A stretch of 64,000 nt of DNA from Arthrobacter sp. 131MFCol6.1 (GTDB lineage: Bacteria; Actinomycetota; Actinomycetes; Actinomycetales; Micrococcaceae): the NCBI RefSeq assembly GCF_000374925.1, contig NZ_KB895550.1:62001-126000 (forward strand), given 5' to 3'. Position numbers and translations under genes: made by a program. Below are positions 7,647-15,446 of the stretch, one piece after another. Under the pieces are notes generated by a model. That model was not told the origin of the DNA and did no database searches. It worked only from the letters and a program-made list of their open reading frames with translations. Numbering within the stretch: the first letter of the stretch is position 1; every line of letters begins with the position of its first letter.

Positions 7647-9202
7647 CCTTCCTCGAAACCGACGGTGACTTTGGCCTGCTCAGTCCCGTGTCGGCGTCGC
7701 CGCTAGTGGCGGCGCTGACCGGGGACCGTGCAGTGCTCGGCGCCATCCTCAAGGTCGAGGCCGCGTGGGCGGCGGTCCTGGACGAGGCGGGCCTGGCCCC
7801 GGCGGGGTCCGCCGCAGTGGTGGCCGCCGCCGCGGACGTGCGGCGGTACGACGTTGCAGGCATCGCCGTGCGGGCCCAAGGCGGCGGCAACCCCGTCATC
7901 CCGCTGCTCGCCGACCTCCGTGAACAGGTCAGCAACCTGGACACCGCCGGACTCGGCGCCGTCCAGGCCATTCACACGTCGCTGACCAGCCAGGACGTGC
8001 TCGACTCGGCCCTGATGGTGCTGGCCGCCGGGGCCATCCGCGAACTCCTCGCGGAGCTCCGGGCGGCGACGGCCGCCCTCGCAGGCCTCGCCGAAGCCCA
8101 TGCGCACACGCTTTGTGTCGCCAGGAGCCTGACCCAGCACTCGCTGCCCTACACCTTCGGGCTGCGGGCCGCGCAGTGGTTCAGCGGGCTGGCCGCCGCG
8201 GCCAGCCGCCTCGAGGCCCTCGAACTGCCGGTACAGACCGGCGGCGCCGCCGGGACCCTCGCCTCCGGCACTGTGCTCACTGACGGCACTGGACTTACCG
8301 ACGGCGCTGGGTTGGCCGCAGGGACGCTGACCGCGGCGACGCTGTCCCCGTTTGATCTCGCCGACCGGCTGGCCGCCCGCCTGGGTCTCGCGCCAGTTCC
8401 TGCCCCCTGGCACACCAACCGGCTGGCAGTGACCGCGCTCGGCGACGCGCTGGCGGCGGTGACCGATTCGGCCGGAAAGATGGCCGCCGACGTCCTGTTC
8501 CTGAGCCGGCCGGAAGTTGCCGAGATTGCGGAACCGCGCGCCGCGGGGCGCGGCGTGTCCTCGGCCATGCCGCAGAAGCAGAACCCCGTGCTCTCCGTGC
8601 TGATCCGCAGCGCCGCCCTGCAGGCGCCGGCACTGGCCGCCCAGCTGCATCTCGCGGCCGCTAATTTCAACGACGAACGCCCCGACGGCGCCTGGCACAG
8701 CGAATGGGCCGCCCTGCGCCAGCTGCTCCGCCTGGCCCTCGGCGCCGCGGGACAACTGCGGGAACTGGCCGAAGGGATGGCGGTCTTCCCCGGGGCGATG
8801 CGCCGCAACCTCGGGCTCGGCGGCCCGCTGCTGCTCTCCGAAGCCGTCACCGCCGCCGTCGCACCACTTTTGGACGGGGCCGTTTTGGACGGGAGCGTTT
8901 TGGACGGCCGCGGCGCCGGGACGGGAGCGGACAGGACCGGGAAACAGCGGCTGCAGGCCGTCGTCGACGAAACGCTCCGGGCCCCGGCTGCGGACCAGGC
9001 GGACACCTACCGGGCACTGCTCCGCGCGGCTGTCCCTGAAGAGCTGCTCACGGACGCCCGCCTCGAGGAGCTGTTGAACCCGGCCAACTACCTCGGCCAG
9101 TCCGTCGAGATCTCCCGCCGCATCCTCGCGGCGTATCCGGAATACACCGGCCAGGCCGGCGCCATTGCCCACCAACTCCAGAACGGAGCCTCCCGTGGCT
9201 AG
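7643..9202 (+). CDS. pcaB: 3-carboxy-cis,cis-muconate cycloisomerase
   Basis: A fumarase/aspartase-superfamily enzyme that lactonises 3-carboxymuconate to 4-carboxymuconolactone. The superfamily signature GVSSAMPQKQNPVLSVLI is present, as are LTSQDVLDSALM and the helical core. The GTG start overlaps pcaG (GTGA). It has 519 residues, longer than the usual ~450. Part of the excess comes from two repetitive in-frame inserts: GTVLTD/GTGLTD/GAGLAA (DNA 8267-8320) and LDGAV/LDGSV/LDGR (DNA 8868-8912). Both sit in segments that look like surface loops. The signature is intact, so the enzyme is probably active. Confidence 0.95.
   Translation: MTFLETDGDFGLLSPVSASPLVAALTGDRAVLGAILKVEAAWAAVLDEAGLAPAGSAAVVAAAADVRRYDVAGIAVRAQGGGNPVIPLLADLREQVSNLDTAGLGAVQAIHTSLTSQDVLDSALMVLAAGAIRELLAELRAATAALAGLAEAHAHTLCVARSLTQHSLPYTFGLRAAQWFSGLAAAASRLEALELPVQTGGAAGTLASGTVLTDGTGLTDGAGLAAGTLTAATLSPFDLADRLAARLGLAPVPAPWHTNRLAVTALGDALAAVTDSAGKMAADVLFLSRPEVAEIAEPRAAGRGVSSAMPQKQNPVLSVLIRSAALQAPALAAQLHLAAANFNDERPDGAWHSEWAALRQLLRLALGAAGQLRELAEGMAVFPGAMRRNLGLGGPLLLSEAVTAAVAPLLDGAVLDGSVLDGRGAGTGADRTGKQRLQAVVDETLRAPAADQADTYRALLRAAVPEELLTDARLEELLNPANYLGQSVEISRRILAAYPEYTGQAGAIAHQLQNGASRG
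8267..8320 (+). repeat. 18-bp in-frame repeat within pcaB
   Basis: Three 18-bp units in tandem encode GTVLTD, GTGLTD and GAGLAA. Units one and two match at most positions and the third is more diverged. The insertion directly follows a conserved GGAAGTLASG segment of the cycloisomerase. Confidence 0.6.
8868..8912 (+). repeat. 15-bp in-frame tandem repeat within pcaB
   Basis: Three 15-bp units begin TTTTGGACGG and encode repeats of the pattern LDG(A/S/R)V. Runs of TTTT are rare in this GC-rich region, so the block also stands out in base composition. Confidence 0.65.
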
Positions 9203-10013
9203 ACCCACCGTCAAAGCAGTCCTGCTTTCGCCCCAGCGCGAGCTGGGCGACAAACCCCTCCTCATCGTCGGGCCCTCGCTCGGAACATCCTCCCTGCTAT
9301 GGAGCCAGGCCGGCACATTGCTGGGCCCCGACGTCGACGTCATCGCCTGGGACCTGCCCGGGCACGGGGTTTCGCCCGCGGCGGAGGAGGCCTTCACGGT
9401 CGCCGACCTCGCGGATGCCGTGATCGGCCTGGTCGATTCGATCGCCCCGGGCGCGCGCTTCCACTACGCCGGGGTGTCCCTGGGCGGCGCCACCGGACTG
9501 CAGCTTGGCATCAAGCACGGCGACCGGCTCAAGAGCCTCTCCGTGCAGTGCTCCGGCGCGAAGCTCGGCACTGCCGAGGGCTGGCTGGAACGTGCCGAAA
9601 CCGTCCGCACGCAGGGCACCCCGGTGATGATCCAGGGTTCCGCGCAGCGCTGGTTCGCCCCGGGATTCATGGAGAGCCAGCCGGAACTCAGCAGCCGGCT
9701 CCTGCACAGCCTCCGGGACGCCGACCGTTTCAGCTACGCCTTCTGCTGCGAGGCGCTGGCCGGCTTCGACGTGCGGGACCAGCTCGGCACCATCCGCGTG
9801 CCCACCCAGGTAGTGGCCGGCGCCCTGGACGCCGTCGCCCCGCCGTCGATGGCCGGGGAAGTCGCCGCGGGCATCACCTCCGGCGGCGGCACAGCCACGG
9901 CCGTCAGCCTGGAGGGCGTGGCACACCTGGCGCCGTTCGAGGCGCCGGGCCACGTCGCCGAGCTGCTCAAGGGCCTCATCACCTGGACCGAAACCCAGGG
10001 AGCGGGAGCATGA
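9195..10013 (+). CDS. pcaD: 3-oxoadipate enol-lactonase
   Basis: A 272-residue alpha/beta hydrolase that opens 3-oxoadipate enol-lactone to 3-oxoadipate. The nucleophile serine is in GVSLGGATG, the acid in GALDAVAPP and the histidine in GVAHLAPFEAP; the oxyanion region is IVGPSLGTS. I chose GTG 9195 (MARPTVKAVLL) because CGGAG lies 7 nt upstream and the homologous sequence begins there; an upstream ATG at 9165 lies inside pcaB. It overlaps pcaB by 8 nt and pcaC by 4 nt. In many actinobacteria PcaD is fused to PcaC as PcaL; here they are separate. Confidence 0.94.
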   Translation: MARPTVKAVLLSPQRELGDKPLLIVGPSLGTSSLLWSQAGTLLGPDVDVIAWDLPGHGVSPAAEEAFTVADLADAVIGLVDSIAPGARFHYAGVSLGGATGLQLGIKHGDRLKSLSVQCSGAKLGTAEGWLERAETVRTQGTPVMIQGSAQRWFAPGFMESQPELSSRLLHSLRDADRFSYAFCCEALAGFDVRDQLGTIRVPTQVVAGALDAVAPPSMAGEVAAGITSGGGTATAVSLEGVAHLAPFEAPGHVAELLKGLITWTETQGAGA

Positions 10014-10495
10014 CTTTCTCCGAAACCAGCAGGGCCGAATTCCACGGGCCCGAACGCAACGGTGTGGTCCAGCCCGGCGCGACCAGCCAGGAAATCTACG
10101 ACGGCGGCATGAAAGTCCGCCGCGAGGTCCTCGGCGCCGCGCACGTGGACCGCGCCAACGCCAACAAGGATTCCTTCACCGAGGACTTCCAGGACATGAT
10201 CACCAGGATCGCCTGGGGCGGCATCTGGACCCGGCCCGGGATCAGCCGCCAGATGCGCTCAGCCGTCACCCTGACTGCCATGGTGGCCCACGGGCACTGG
10301 GAAGAACTGGCCATGCACATCCGCGCCGCCATCACCAACGGCCTGAGCCGGGACGAGATCAAGGAAATCCTGCTCCAGACAGCCATCTACTGCGGGGTCC
10401 CCTCCGCCAACACCGCCTTCAAGACCGCCCAGCACGTCTTCCATTCCATGGACGAGGCGGCCAGGGACGAGGCAGAAACGGACAAGAACCCATGA
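10010..10495 (+). CDS. pcaC: 4-carboxymuconolactone decarboxylase
   Basis: A 161-residue CMD/AhpD-fold protein that decarboxylates 4-carboxymuconolactone to 3-oxoadipate enol-lactone. The family core is clear: MKVRREVLGAAHVDRA, FQDMITRIAWGGIWTRPGI, LTAMVAHGHWEELAMHIRAAITNG and LLQTAIYCGVPSANTAF. The start ATG overlaps the pcaD stop (ATGA) and its own stop overlaps the pcaF start in the same way, so the three are translationally coupled. The first ~25 residues are less conserved, and the usual length of ~130 is exceeded by this N-terminal tail. Confidence 0.94.
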   Translation: MTFSETSRAEFHGPERNGVVQPGATSQEIYDGGMKVRREVLGAAHVDRANANKDSFTEDFQDMITRIAWGGIWTRPGISRQMRSAVTLTAMVAHGHWEELAMHIRAAITNGLSRDEIKEILLQTAIYCGVPSANTAFKTAQHVFHSMDEAARDEAETDKNP

Positions 10496-11691
10496 ATCAG
10501 GCATTTATCTATGACGCCGTGAGGACCCCGTTCGGGAAGTTCGGTGCCGGCCTTGCCGGGGTCCGCCCGGATGACCTTGCCGCGCACGTGATCCGCGAAT
10601 CCGTGAAACGCGCCCCGAAACTCGACGTCGAGCGGATCGATGAGGTGGTGTTCGGCAACGCGAACGGCGCGGGGGAGGAAAACCGCAACATCGCCCGGAT
10701 GGGCACCCTGCTGGCCGGGCTGCCGGTCTCGGTCCCGGGCACCACGGTTAACCGGCTCTGCGGGTCCTCCCTGGACGCGGCGATCATCGCCTCCCGCCAG
10801 ATTAATACCGGCGACGCCGACCTGATGCTGATCGGCGGGGCCGAGTCGATGTCCCGGGCCCCGTGGGTGCTGCCCAAGACCGAGAAGCCCTACCCGGCCG
10901 GGGACCTGACCCTGGCCTCCACCACGCTGGGCTGGCGCCTGGTGAACCAGGCCATGCCCGCGGAGTGGACCATCTCCCTGGGCGAGGCCACCGAACGGCT
11001 GGCCGAAAAAAACGGGGTCAGCCGTGAGGCGCAGGACGAGTTCTCCGCAGCCTCCCATAACCTCGCCGCCGCGGCGTGGGACGAGGGCTTCTACGATGCC
11101 CTGGTCGCCCCGGTCCCGGGCACGGACCTGGTCCGCGACGAGGGCATCCGTCCCGGGTCCTCGGCCGGGAAGCTCGCCGGGCTCAAGACCGTGTTCCGGA
11201 CCGAGAACGGGACCGTCACGGCCGGGAATGCCTCCCCGCTCTCCGACGGCGCCTCCGCGGCCTGGCTCGGCTCCGAGGCCGCCGCCGGGCTGCTGGGGAT
11301 GGACCCGCTGGCCCGGATCGCCGGGCGCGGCGCGCACGCCAACGATCCGCAGTACTTCGGTTACGCCCCGGTCGAGGCCGCGAACAAGGCCCTCGCCAAG
11401 GCCGGGATCGGCTGGGACCAGGTCGGCGCCGTCGAGCTGAACGAGGCGTTCGCCGCGCAGTCCCTGGCCTGCATCAACGCCTGGGGCATCGATGCGGGAA
11501 TCGTGAACCGGCACGGCGGCGCGATCGCCATGGGCCACCCGCTCGGCGCCTCCGGCGCCCGGATCCTGGGCACCCTGGCCCGGTCCCTGCAGGCCTCCGG
11601 GCAGCGCTGGGGCGTCGCCGCGATCTGCATCGGCGTCGGCCAGGGCCTCGCCGTCGTGCTCGAAAACGTAACTTCCCGCAATGCGGCATAG
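10492..11691 (+). CDS. pcaF: 3-oxoadipyl-CoA thiolase
   Basis: A 399-residue thiolase that cleaves 3-oxoadipyl-CoA with CoA to succinyl-CoA and acetyl-CoA, the last step of the pathway. The acyl-accepting cysteine is in TVNRLCGSSLDAA, the catalytic histidine in GGAIAMGHPLGASGAR, and the second cysteine in ICIGVGQGLA. Its length is normal for the family. Its start overlaps pcaC by 4 nt. Assignment as PcaF rather than a general acetyl-CoA acetyltransferase rests on the surrounding pca genes. Unusually for a beta-ketoadipate operon it precedes the CoA-transferase genes that make its substrate. Confidence 0.94.
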   Translation: MNQAFIYDAVRTPFGKFGAGLAGVRPDDLAAHVIRESVKRAPKLDVERIDEVVFGNANGAGEENRNIARMGTLLAGLPVSVPGTTVNRLCGSSLDAAIIASRQINTGDADLMLIGGAESMSRAPWVLPKTEKPYPAGDLTLASTTLGWRLVNQAMPAEWTISLGEATERLAEKNGVSREAQDEFSAASHNLAAAAWDEGFYDALVAPVPGTDLVRDEGIRPGSSAGKLAGLKTVFRTENGTVTAGNASPLSDGASAAWLGSEAAAGLLGMDPLARIAGRGAHANDPQYFGYAPVEAANKALAKAGIGWDQVGAVELNEAFAAQSLACINAWGIDAGIVNRHGGAIAMGHPLGASGARILGTLARSLQASGQRWGVAAICIGVGQGLAVVLENVTSRNAA

Positions 11692-11709
11692 AGGACAGGG
11701 CTAAGAGAG

Positions 11710-12369
11710 ATGCTGAATTTCATTGACACCGTCGGCGAGGCCGTCGCCGGCATCAAGGACGGCTCCACCGTGATGATCGGCGGCTTCGGCAACGCCGGGC
11801 AGCCGTTCGAACTCATCGACGCGCTGCTGGAGTGCGGCGCCACCGACCTGACCGTGGTGAACAACAACGCCGGCCAGGGCGACCAGGGACTGGCGCTGCT
11901 GATCAAGGAGGGCCGGGTGAAGAAGATGATCTGCTCCTTCCCGCGGCAGTCCGACTCCTGGCACTTCGACACCAAGTACCGCGCCGGCGAGATCGAGCTC
12001 GAACTCGTCCCGCAGGGAAACCTCGCCGAGCGGATCCGAGCTGCCGGTGCCGGGATCGGCGGCTTCTTCACGCCCACCGGCTACGGCACCATGCTCGCCG
12101 AAGGCAAGGAAACCCGCTTCCTGGACGGCAAGTGGCAGGTGTTCGAGACTCCCATCCACGCCGACGTCGCCCTGATCAAGGCCCTCACGGCGGACGGCAG
12201 GGGCAATCTCGTCTACCGCAAAACCGCGCGGAACTTCGGTCCCATCATGGCCGCCGCCGCGAAACACACCATCGCCCAGGTGTCAGAGGTTGTCCCCACC
12301 GGCGGCCTGGACCCGGAAAACATCGTGACCCCCGGCATCTACGTCAACAGCATTGTGAAGGTGGCCTGA
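11710..12369 (+). CDS. pcaI: 3-oxoadipate CoA-transferase subunit A
   Basis: A 219-residue alpha subunit of the heterodimeric CoA-transferase that moves CoA from succinyl-CoA to 3-oxoadipate. Family features are GSTVMIGGFGNAGQPFELIDAL, LTVVNNNAGQGDQGLALLI, VKKMICSFPRQSDSWHF and the glycine-rich AGIGGFFTPTGYGT. The residues upstream of ATG 11710 offer only a weak GAGAG ribosome site, so coupling from pcaF 18 nt upstream may help. One base separates it from pcaJ. Confidence 0.95.
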   Translation: MLNFIDTVGEAVAGIKDGSTVMIGGFGNAGQPFELIDALLECGATDLTVVNNNAGQGDQGLALLIKEGRVKKMICSFPRQSDSWHFDTKYRAGEIELELVPQGNLAERIRAAGAGIGGFFTPTGYGTMLAEGKETRFLDGKWQVFETPIHADVALIKALTADGRGNLVYRKTARNFGPIMAAAAKHTIAQVSEVVPTGGLDPENIVTPGIYVNSIVKVA

Positions 12370-12370
12370 G

Positions 12371-13078
12371 ATGAGCATCCCAACCAATGACCAGGGTCTG
12401 CGGACCGGCAACCAGGCTGGTCTCCAGACGTCCGACAAGCCGCTGGGCCGTGACGATCTCGCCCGCCTCGTGGCCCGTGACATCCAGCCCGGATCTTTCG
12501 TGAACCTTGGCATCGGCCAGCCCACCCTGGTCTCGAACTACCTCGAACCGGAGCAGAACATCACGCTCCACACCGAGAACGGGATGCTCGGCATGGGCCC
12601 GGAAGCCGCCGGGGACCAGATCGACGGCGACCTCATCAATGCCGGCAAGATCCCGGTGACCGAGCTGCCGGGGGCGTCCTACTTCCACCACGCTGACTCC
12701 TTCGCGATCATGCGCGGCGGCCACCTGGACATCTGCGTGCTCGGCGCCTTCCAGGTCTCCGCCACCGGTGACCTCGCCAACTGGCACACCGGGGCCCCGG
12801 ACGCGATCCCCGCCGTCGGCGGCGCCATGGACCTCGCCACCGGCGCCAAGGACGTCTTCGTCATGATGACGCTGCTGACCCGCGACGGCGTGTCCAAACT
12901 CGTGGAGACCTGCACCTACCCGCTCACCGGGATCGGCTGCGTGACCCGCGTCTACACCGACAAGGCCGTCTTCCTGACCGGCTCCGACGGCGTCCAGGTG
13001 CGGGAGACCTTCGGCTGCACGCTCGAGGAACTCCAGGCCATGGTCCCGATGCCGCTGCGGGCGGCGGAGCCAAGCTGA
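12371..13078 (+). CDS. pcaJ: 3-oxoadipate CoA-transferase subunit B
   Basis: A 235-residue beta subunit of the CoA-transferase. The active-site glutamate lies in HTENGMLGMGP, and the segment FVNLGIGQPTLVSNYL and the late GGAMDLATGAKDVFVMM are typical. An N-terminal stretch of about 25 residues before LGRDDLARLVARDI is longer than in Pseudomonas PcaJ. The start is 1 nt after the pcaI stop. pcaR follows after a 60-nt gap that contains no hairpin, so it probably belongs to the same transcript. Confidence 0.95.
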   Translation: MSIPTNDQGLRTGNQAGLQTSDKPLGRDDLARLVARDIQPGSFVNLGIGQPTLVSNYLEPEQNITLHTENGMLGMGPEAAGDQIDGDLINAGKIPVTELPGASYFHHADSFAIMRGGHLDICVLGAFQVSATGDLANWHTGAPDAIPAVGGAMDLATGAKDVFVMMTLLTRDGVSKLVETCTYPLTGIGCVTRVYTDKAVFLTGSDGVQVRETFGCTLEELQAMVPMPLRAAEPS

Positions 13079-13138
13079 CTGTCCTGCGGCCGGAGAACGT
13101 GTGCCCCGCTAAAGTGATGCGGGACCGAGAGGCGAAAA

Positions 13139-13945
13139 ATGATTGAGCCAGCCAAGAGCGGCGGCGCGCCCGCGGCCAGCGACCAGTACGTGCAGTCGCT
13201 GGCGCGCGGCCTCGCCGTGATCCGTGCCTTCGACACGGAACATCCCAAGATGACGCTGACCGAGGTCGCGGCCCGGACCGAGCTGACCCGGGCCACGGCC
13301 CGGCGGTTCCTGCACACACTCGCGGAGCTGGGGTATGTCCGCACGGACGGCAAGATCTTCGCCCTGACCGCCAAAGTGCTGCAGCTCGGCTACGCCTACT
13401 TGTCCGGGCTGTCCCTGCCGCAGCTCGCCCAACCGCACCTGGAAGAACTCTCGCTCGAACTGGGGGAGTCGACGTCGGCCGCGGTGCTCGAAGGCACCGA
13501 CATCGCCTACATCGCCCGGGTGTCCACCCGGCGGATCATGACGGTCGGCATCACGGTGGGCACCCGCTTCCCCGCCTATGCAACCTCCATGGGCAGGGTG
13601 CTGCTCGCGGCCCTCCCGCCGGCGAAGCTGGAAGAGTACCTCGCGGCTGCCGAGATCCGGCCCCTGACTCCCGGAGCCATCGGAACGCGGGCCGCCCTCC
13701 TGGCGGAGCTTGATACTGTTCGCGCCCAGGGCTGGTGCCTGCTGGACCAGGAGCTGGAGCTGGGGCTGATGTCCATTGCGGCGCCCGTCCATGACGGGCC
13801 CAAGGTGGTGGCGGCGATCAACGTCTCGCTGCAGGCCCAGACTGTGTCTGCGCAGCCCGATCCCGATGCCTACCTCAAGGCCGTGCGTGAGGCAGCGTTG
13901 GCCACGGCGGAAATCATCTCCGAGGACCTGACCTCGGGACGGTGA
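13139..13945 (+). CDS. pcaR: IclR-family regulator of the beta-ketoadipate pathway (PcaR type)
   Basis: A 268-residue IclR regulator. The winged helix lies at about residues 18-80 (SLARGLAVIRAF, LTEVAARTELTRATARRFLHTLAELGYVRTDG) and the effector domain follows, with the typical TSMGRVLLAALPP and GLMSIAAPVHDG. It is the last gene of the pca run, downstream of pcaJ with GAGAGG 6 nt before the ATG. The family usually responds to 3-oxoadipate or protocatechuate, as an activator in Pseudomonas and a repressor or activator in actinobacteria. The ligand here is inferred. It is one of three IclR genes in the island. Confidence 0.92.
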   Translation: MIEPAKSGGAPAASDQYVQSLARGLAVIRAFDTEHPKMTLTEVAARTELTRATARRFLHTLAELGYVRTDGKIFALTAKVLQLGYAYLSGLSLPQLAQPHLEELSLELGESTSAAVLEGTDIAYIARVSTRRIMTVGITVGTRFPAYATSMGRVLLAALPPAKLEEYLAAAEIRPLTPGAIGTRAALLAELDTVRAQGWCLLDQELELGLMSIAAPVHDGPKVVAAINVSLQAQTVSAQPDPDAYLKAVREAALATAEIISEDLTSGR

Positions 13946-13953
13946 ACCGCGCC

Positions 13954-13999
13954 CCAGACGGCACGTCTGGAATGGATACGTCTGAGAAGAGATACGTCT
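13954..13999. terminator. hairpin plus three spaced ACGTCT motifs after pcaR
   Basis: CCAGACGGCACGTCTGG (13954-13970) is a perfect 7-bp stem with a 3-nt loop, 9 nt after the pcaR stop and convergent with the gene at 14013. ACGTCT recurs at 13963, 13978 and 13994, giving a 15-16 nt periodicity. A terminator is the simplest reading; the regular spacing could also be a binding array. Confidence 0.45.
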
Positions 14000-14012
14000 C
14001 GGCAGAGAACCG

Positions 14013-14252
14013 TCAGGAGGAAGCGGGGCCCGGGATGGGCTTTGTTGAAACCGTGATCGTAACGCCCCCCGGTTCGTCACCGATTTTCAGGTGCAAGTCC
14101 CTGCCCACCAGCAGGGCATGGATGTCTTCGCTGTCTCCGGGCGCGATCTGCTCGGCCAGCCGTGTGAGCGCCAGTGCCATCGCCCGGCCCCAGTCATGGG
14201 GGTCAATGCTGGATGATTCTGCCGTCGCTGAGTAATTTTCTGATTCAGTCAT
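14013..14252 (-). CDS. small hypothetical protein
   Basis: A 79-residue protein (MTESENYSATAESSS...) of unknown function. It has a polar serine-rich N-terminus, a central helix DPHDWGRAMALALTRLAEQIAPG and a beta-like tail ALLVGRDLHLKIGDEPGGVTITVS. It has no membrane segment or cysteine. I chose the start at 14252, with a GGGGG stretch upstream; the frame is open to 14297. It converges on pcaR and diverges from the lipid kinase at 14425. Codon composition looks like its neighbours, which supports real coding. I do not recognise the family. Confidence 0.6.
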   Translation of the reverse strand: MTESENYSATAESSSIDPHDWGRAMALALTRLAEQIAPGDSEDIHALLVGRDLHLKIGDEPGGVTITVSTKPIPGPASS

Positions 14253-14424
14253 CTGCCCCCGCTTTCGGCGTCCGGAGCGCAGCGTCCGGCACATCACGAA
14301 GCCCAGTCTAGTGAGCCTGCGGAGCGCACGTCCACGATTCGCGCTGGCCCTGCGCAGGTTACGCGGGCACTGCGGCTAGGATTTTAGTTCGGGTACTCTT
14401 CGCCCAATTGCCCCTAAGGACGCC

Positions 14425-15375
14425 ATGACAGAGAACAGCACCGCGACGCCGGAGACCCCGGACAACGCCCCGTCCCGGCGCGCCGCCGTGGTTATCAACC
14501 CCATGAAGTCTCCCGGCGAGAGCTTCCGCGCCTCCTTCTTCCGCCTCTGCGAGACCCAGGGCTGGGCCGAGCCGCTGTGGCTGGAAACCACAAAGGAGGA
14601 CACCGGGCTGGGCCAGGCCCGCGAGGCGCTGGAGGCCGGAGTCGACGTCGTGATCGCCGCAGGCGGCGACGGAACGGTCCGCTGCGTGGCGGAAGTCCTC
14701 GCAGGCACCGGAACGCCGATGGGCCTGGTGCCCCTGGGGACCGGCAACCTGCTGGCCCGCAATCTCGGCATCGACATCACCGACCCCGTGGCTGCCAGCT
14801 ACGACGTCCTGAGCGGCACGGACACCAAGGTGGATGTGGTGAAGGCGTCGCTGGACCACGCCGAGGCGGAGTCCACCTTCCTGGTGATGGCCGGTCTGGG
14901 CTACGACGCCGCCATCATGGCCAACACCGTGGACGAACTCAAGGACCGCGTGGGCTGGCTCGCCTATGTCGAAGCGGGCATCCGGCACCTGCCGGGCAAG
15001 CCCATCAGGGCGAAAATCAGCATTGACGGCCAGCACCCGGTACGGCGCCGGATCCGCAGCGTGATGGTGGGTAATTGCGGCAAGATCATGGGGGGCGTGG
15101 AAATCTTCCCCGACGCCAAGATCGACGACGGCATCCTGGACGTCGTGATTTTGGCGCCCATCGGCCGGTTCGGCTGGCTGGATGTGCTGGCCGGCGTCTT
15201 CGGCCGGAGGAACTCCAAGAACGCGTCGGTGGAATATTTCGCCGGAAAGTCAGCCGAGATCGAACTCGCCCACGAGCAGGAATTCCAGCTCGACGGCGAC
15301 CCGCTCGGCAAGGCCAAGCATCTCAAGGTCACGGTCGAGCAGGATGCCCTCACCATCCGGATGACAGGCATCTGA
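14425..15375 (+). CDS. diacylglycerol/lipid kinase family protein
   Basis: A 316-residue DAGK-catalytic-domain protein, a family that phosphorylates diacylglycerol, sphingoid bases or phosphatidylglycerol at the membrane. The ATP-site motif is IAAGGDGTVRCVAEVL followed by MGLVPLGTGNLLARNLGI, and the second domain carries AGLGYDAAIM, GGVEIFPDAKIDDGILDVV and a C-terminal QLDGDPLGKAKHL. The order and length match YegS/DgkB relatives. The exact lipid is unknown. The gene stands alone between two minus-strand genes. A TAGGAT promoter-like element lies about 45 nt upstream of the ATG. Confidence 0.9.
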   Translation: MTENSTATPETPDNAPSRRAAVVINPMKSPGESFRASFFRLCETQGWAEPLWLETTKEDTGLGQAREALEAGVDVVIAAGGDGTVRCVAEVLAGTGTPMGLVPLGTGNLLARNLGIDITDPVAASYDVLSGTDTKVDVVKASLDHAEAESTFLVMAGLGYDAAIMANTVDELKDRVGWLAYVEAGIRHLPGKPIRAKISIDGQHPVRRRIRSVMVGNCGKIMGGVEIFPDAKIDDGILDVVILAPIGRFGWLDVLAGVFGRRNSKNASVEYFAGKSAEIELAHEQEFQLDGDPLGKAKHLKVTVEQDALTIRMTGI

Positions 15376-15393
15376 CCCCGGGCCAACCATTGC

Positions 15394-15417
15394 CGGGCCG
15401 GCCCTTTCACCGGCCGG
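15394..15417. terminator. GC-rich palindromic stretch between convergent genes
   Basis: Around 15394-15417 a 6-bp stem (GGCCGG with CCGGCC) and neighbouring CCGG-rich repeats fill the 71-bp gap between the lipid kinase and the convergent ACT gene. Termination in both directions is plausible; there is no T-run. Confidence 0.3.
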
Positions 15418-15446
15418 TCGGGCGGGCCGCCGGCCGGGCTGGCCGG

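Noticed and set aside
9299..9950. Extended upstream part of the frame that contains pcaC
   Set aside because: The extra residues before pcaC are Arg/Pro/Gly-rich and run through pcaD in another frame. The pcaC start at 10010 has the expected ATGA overlap.
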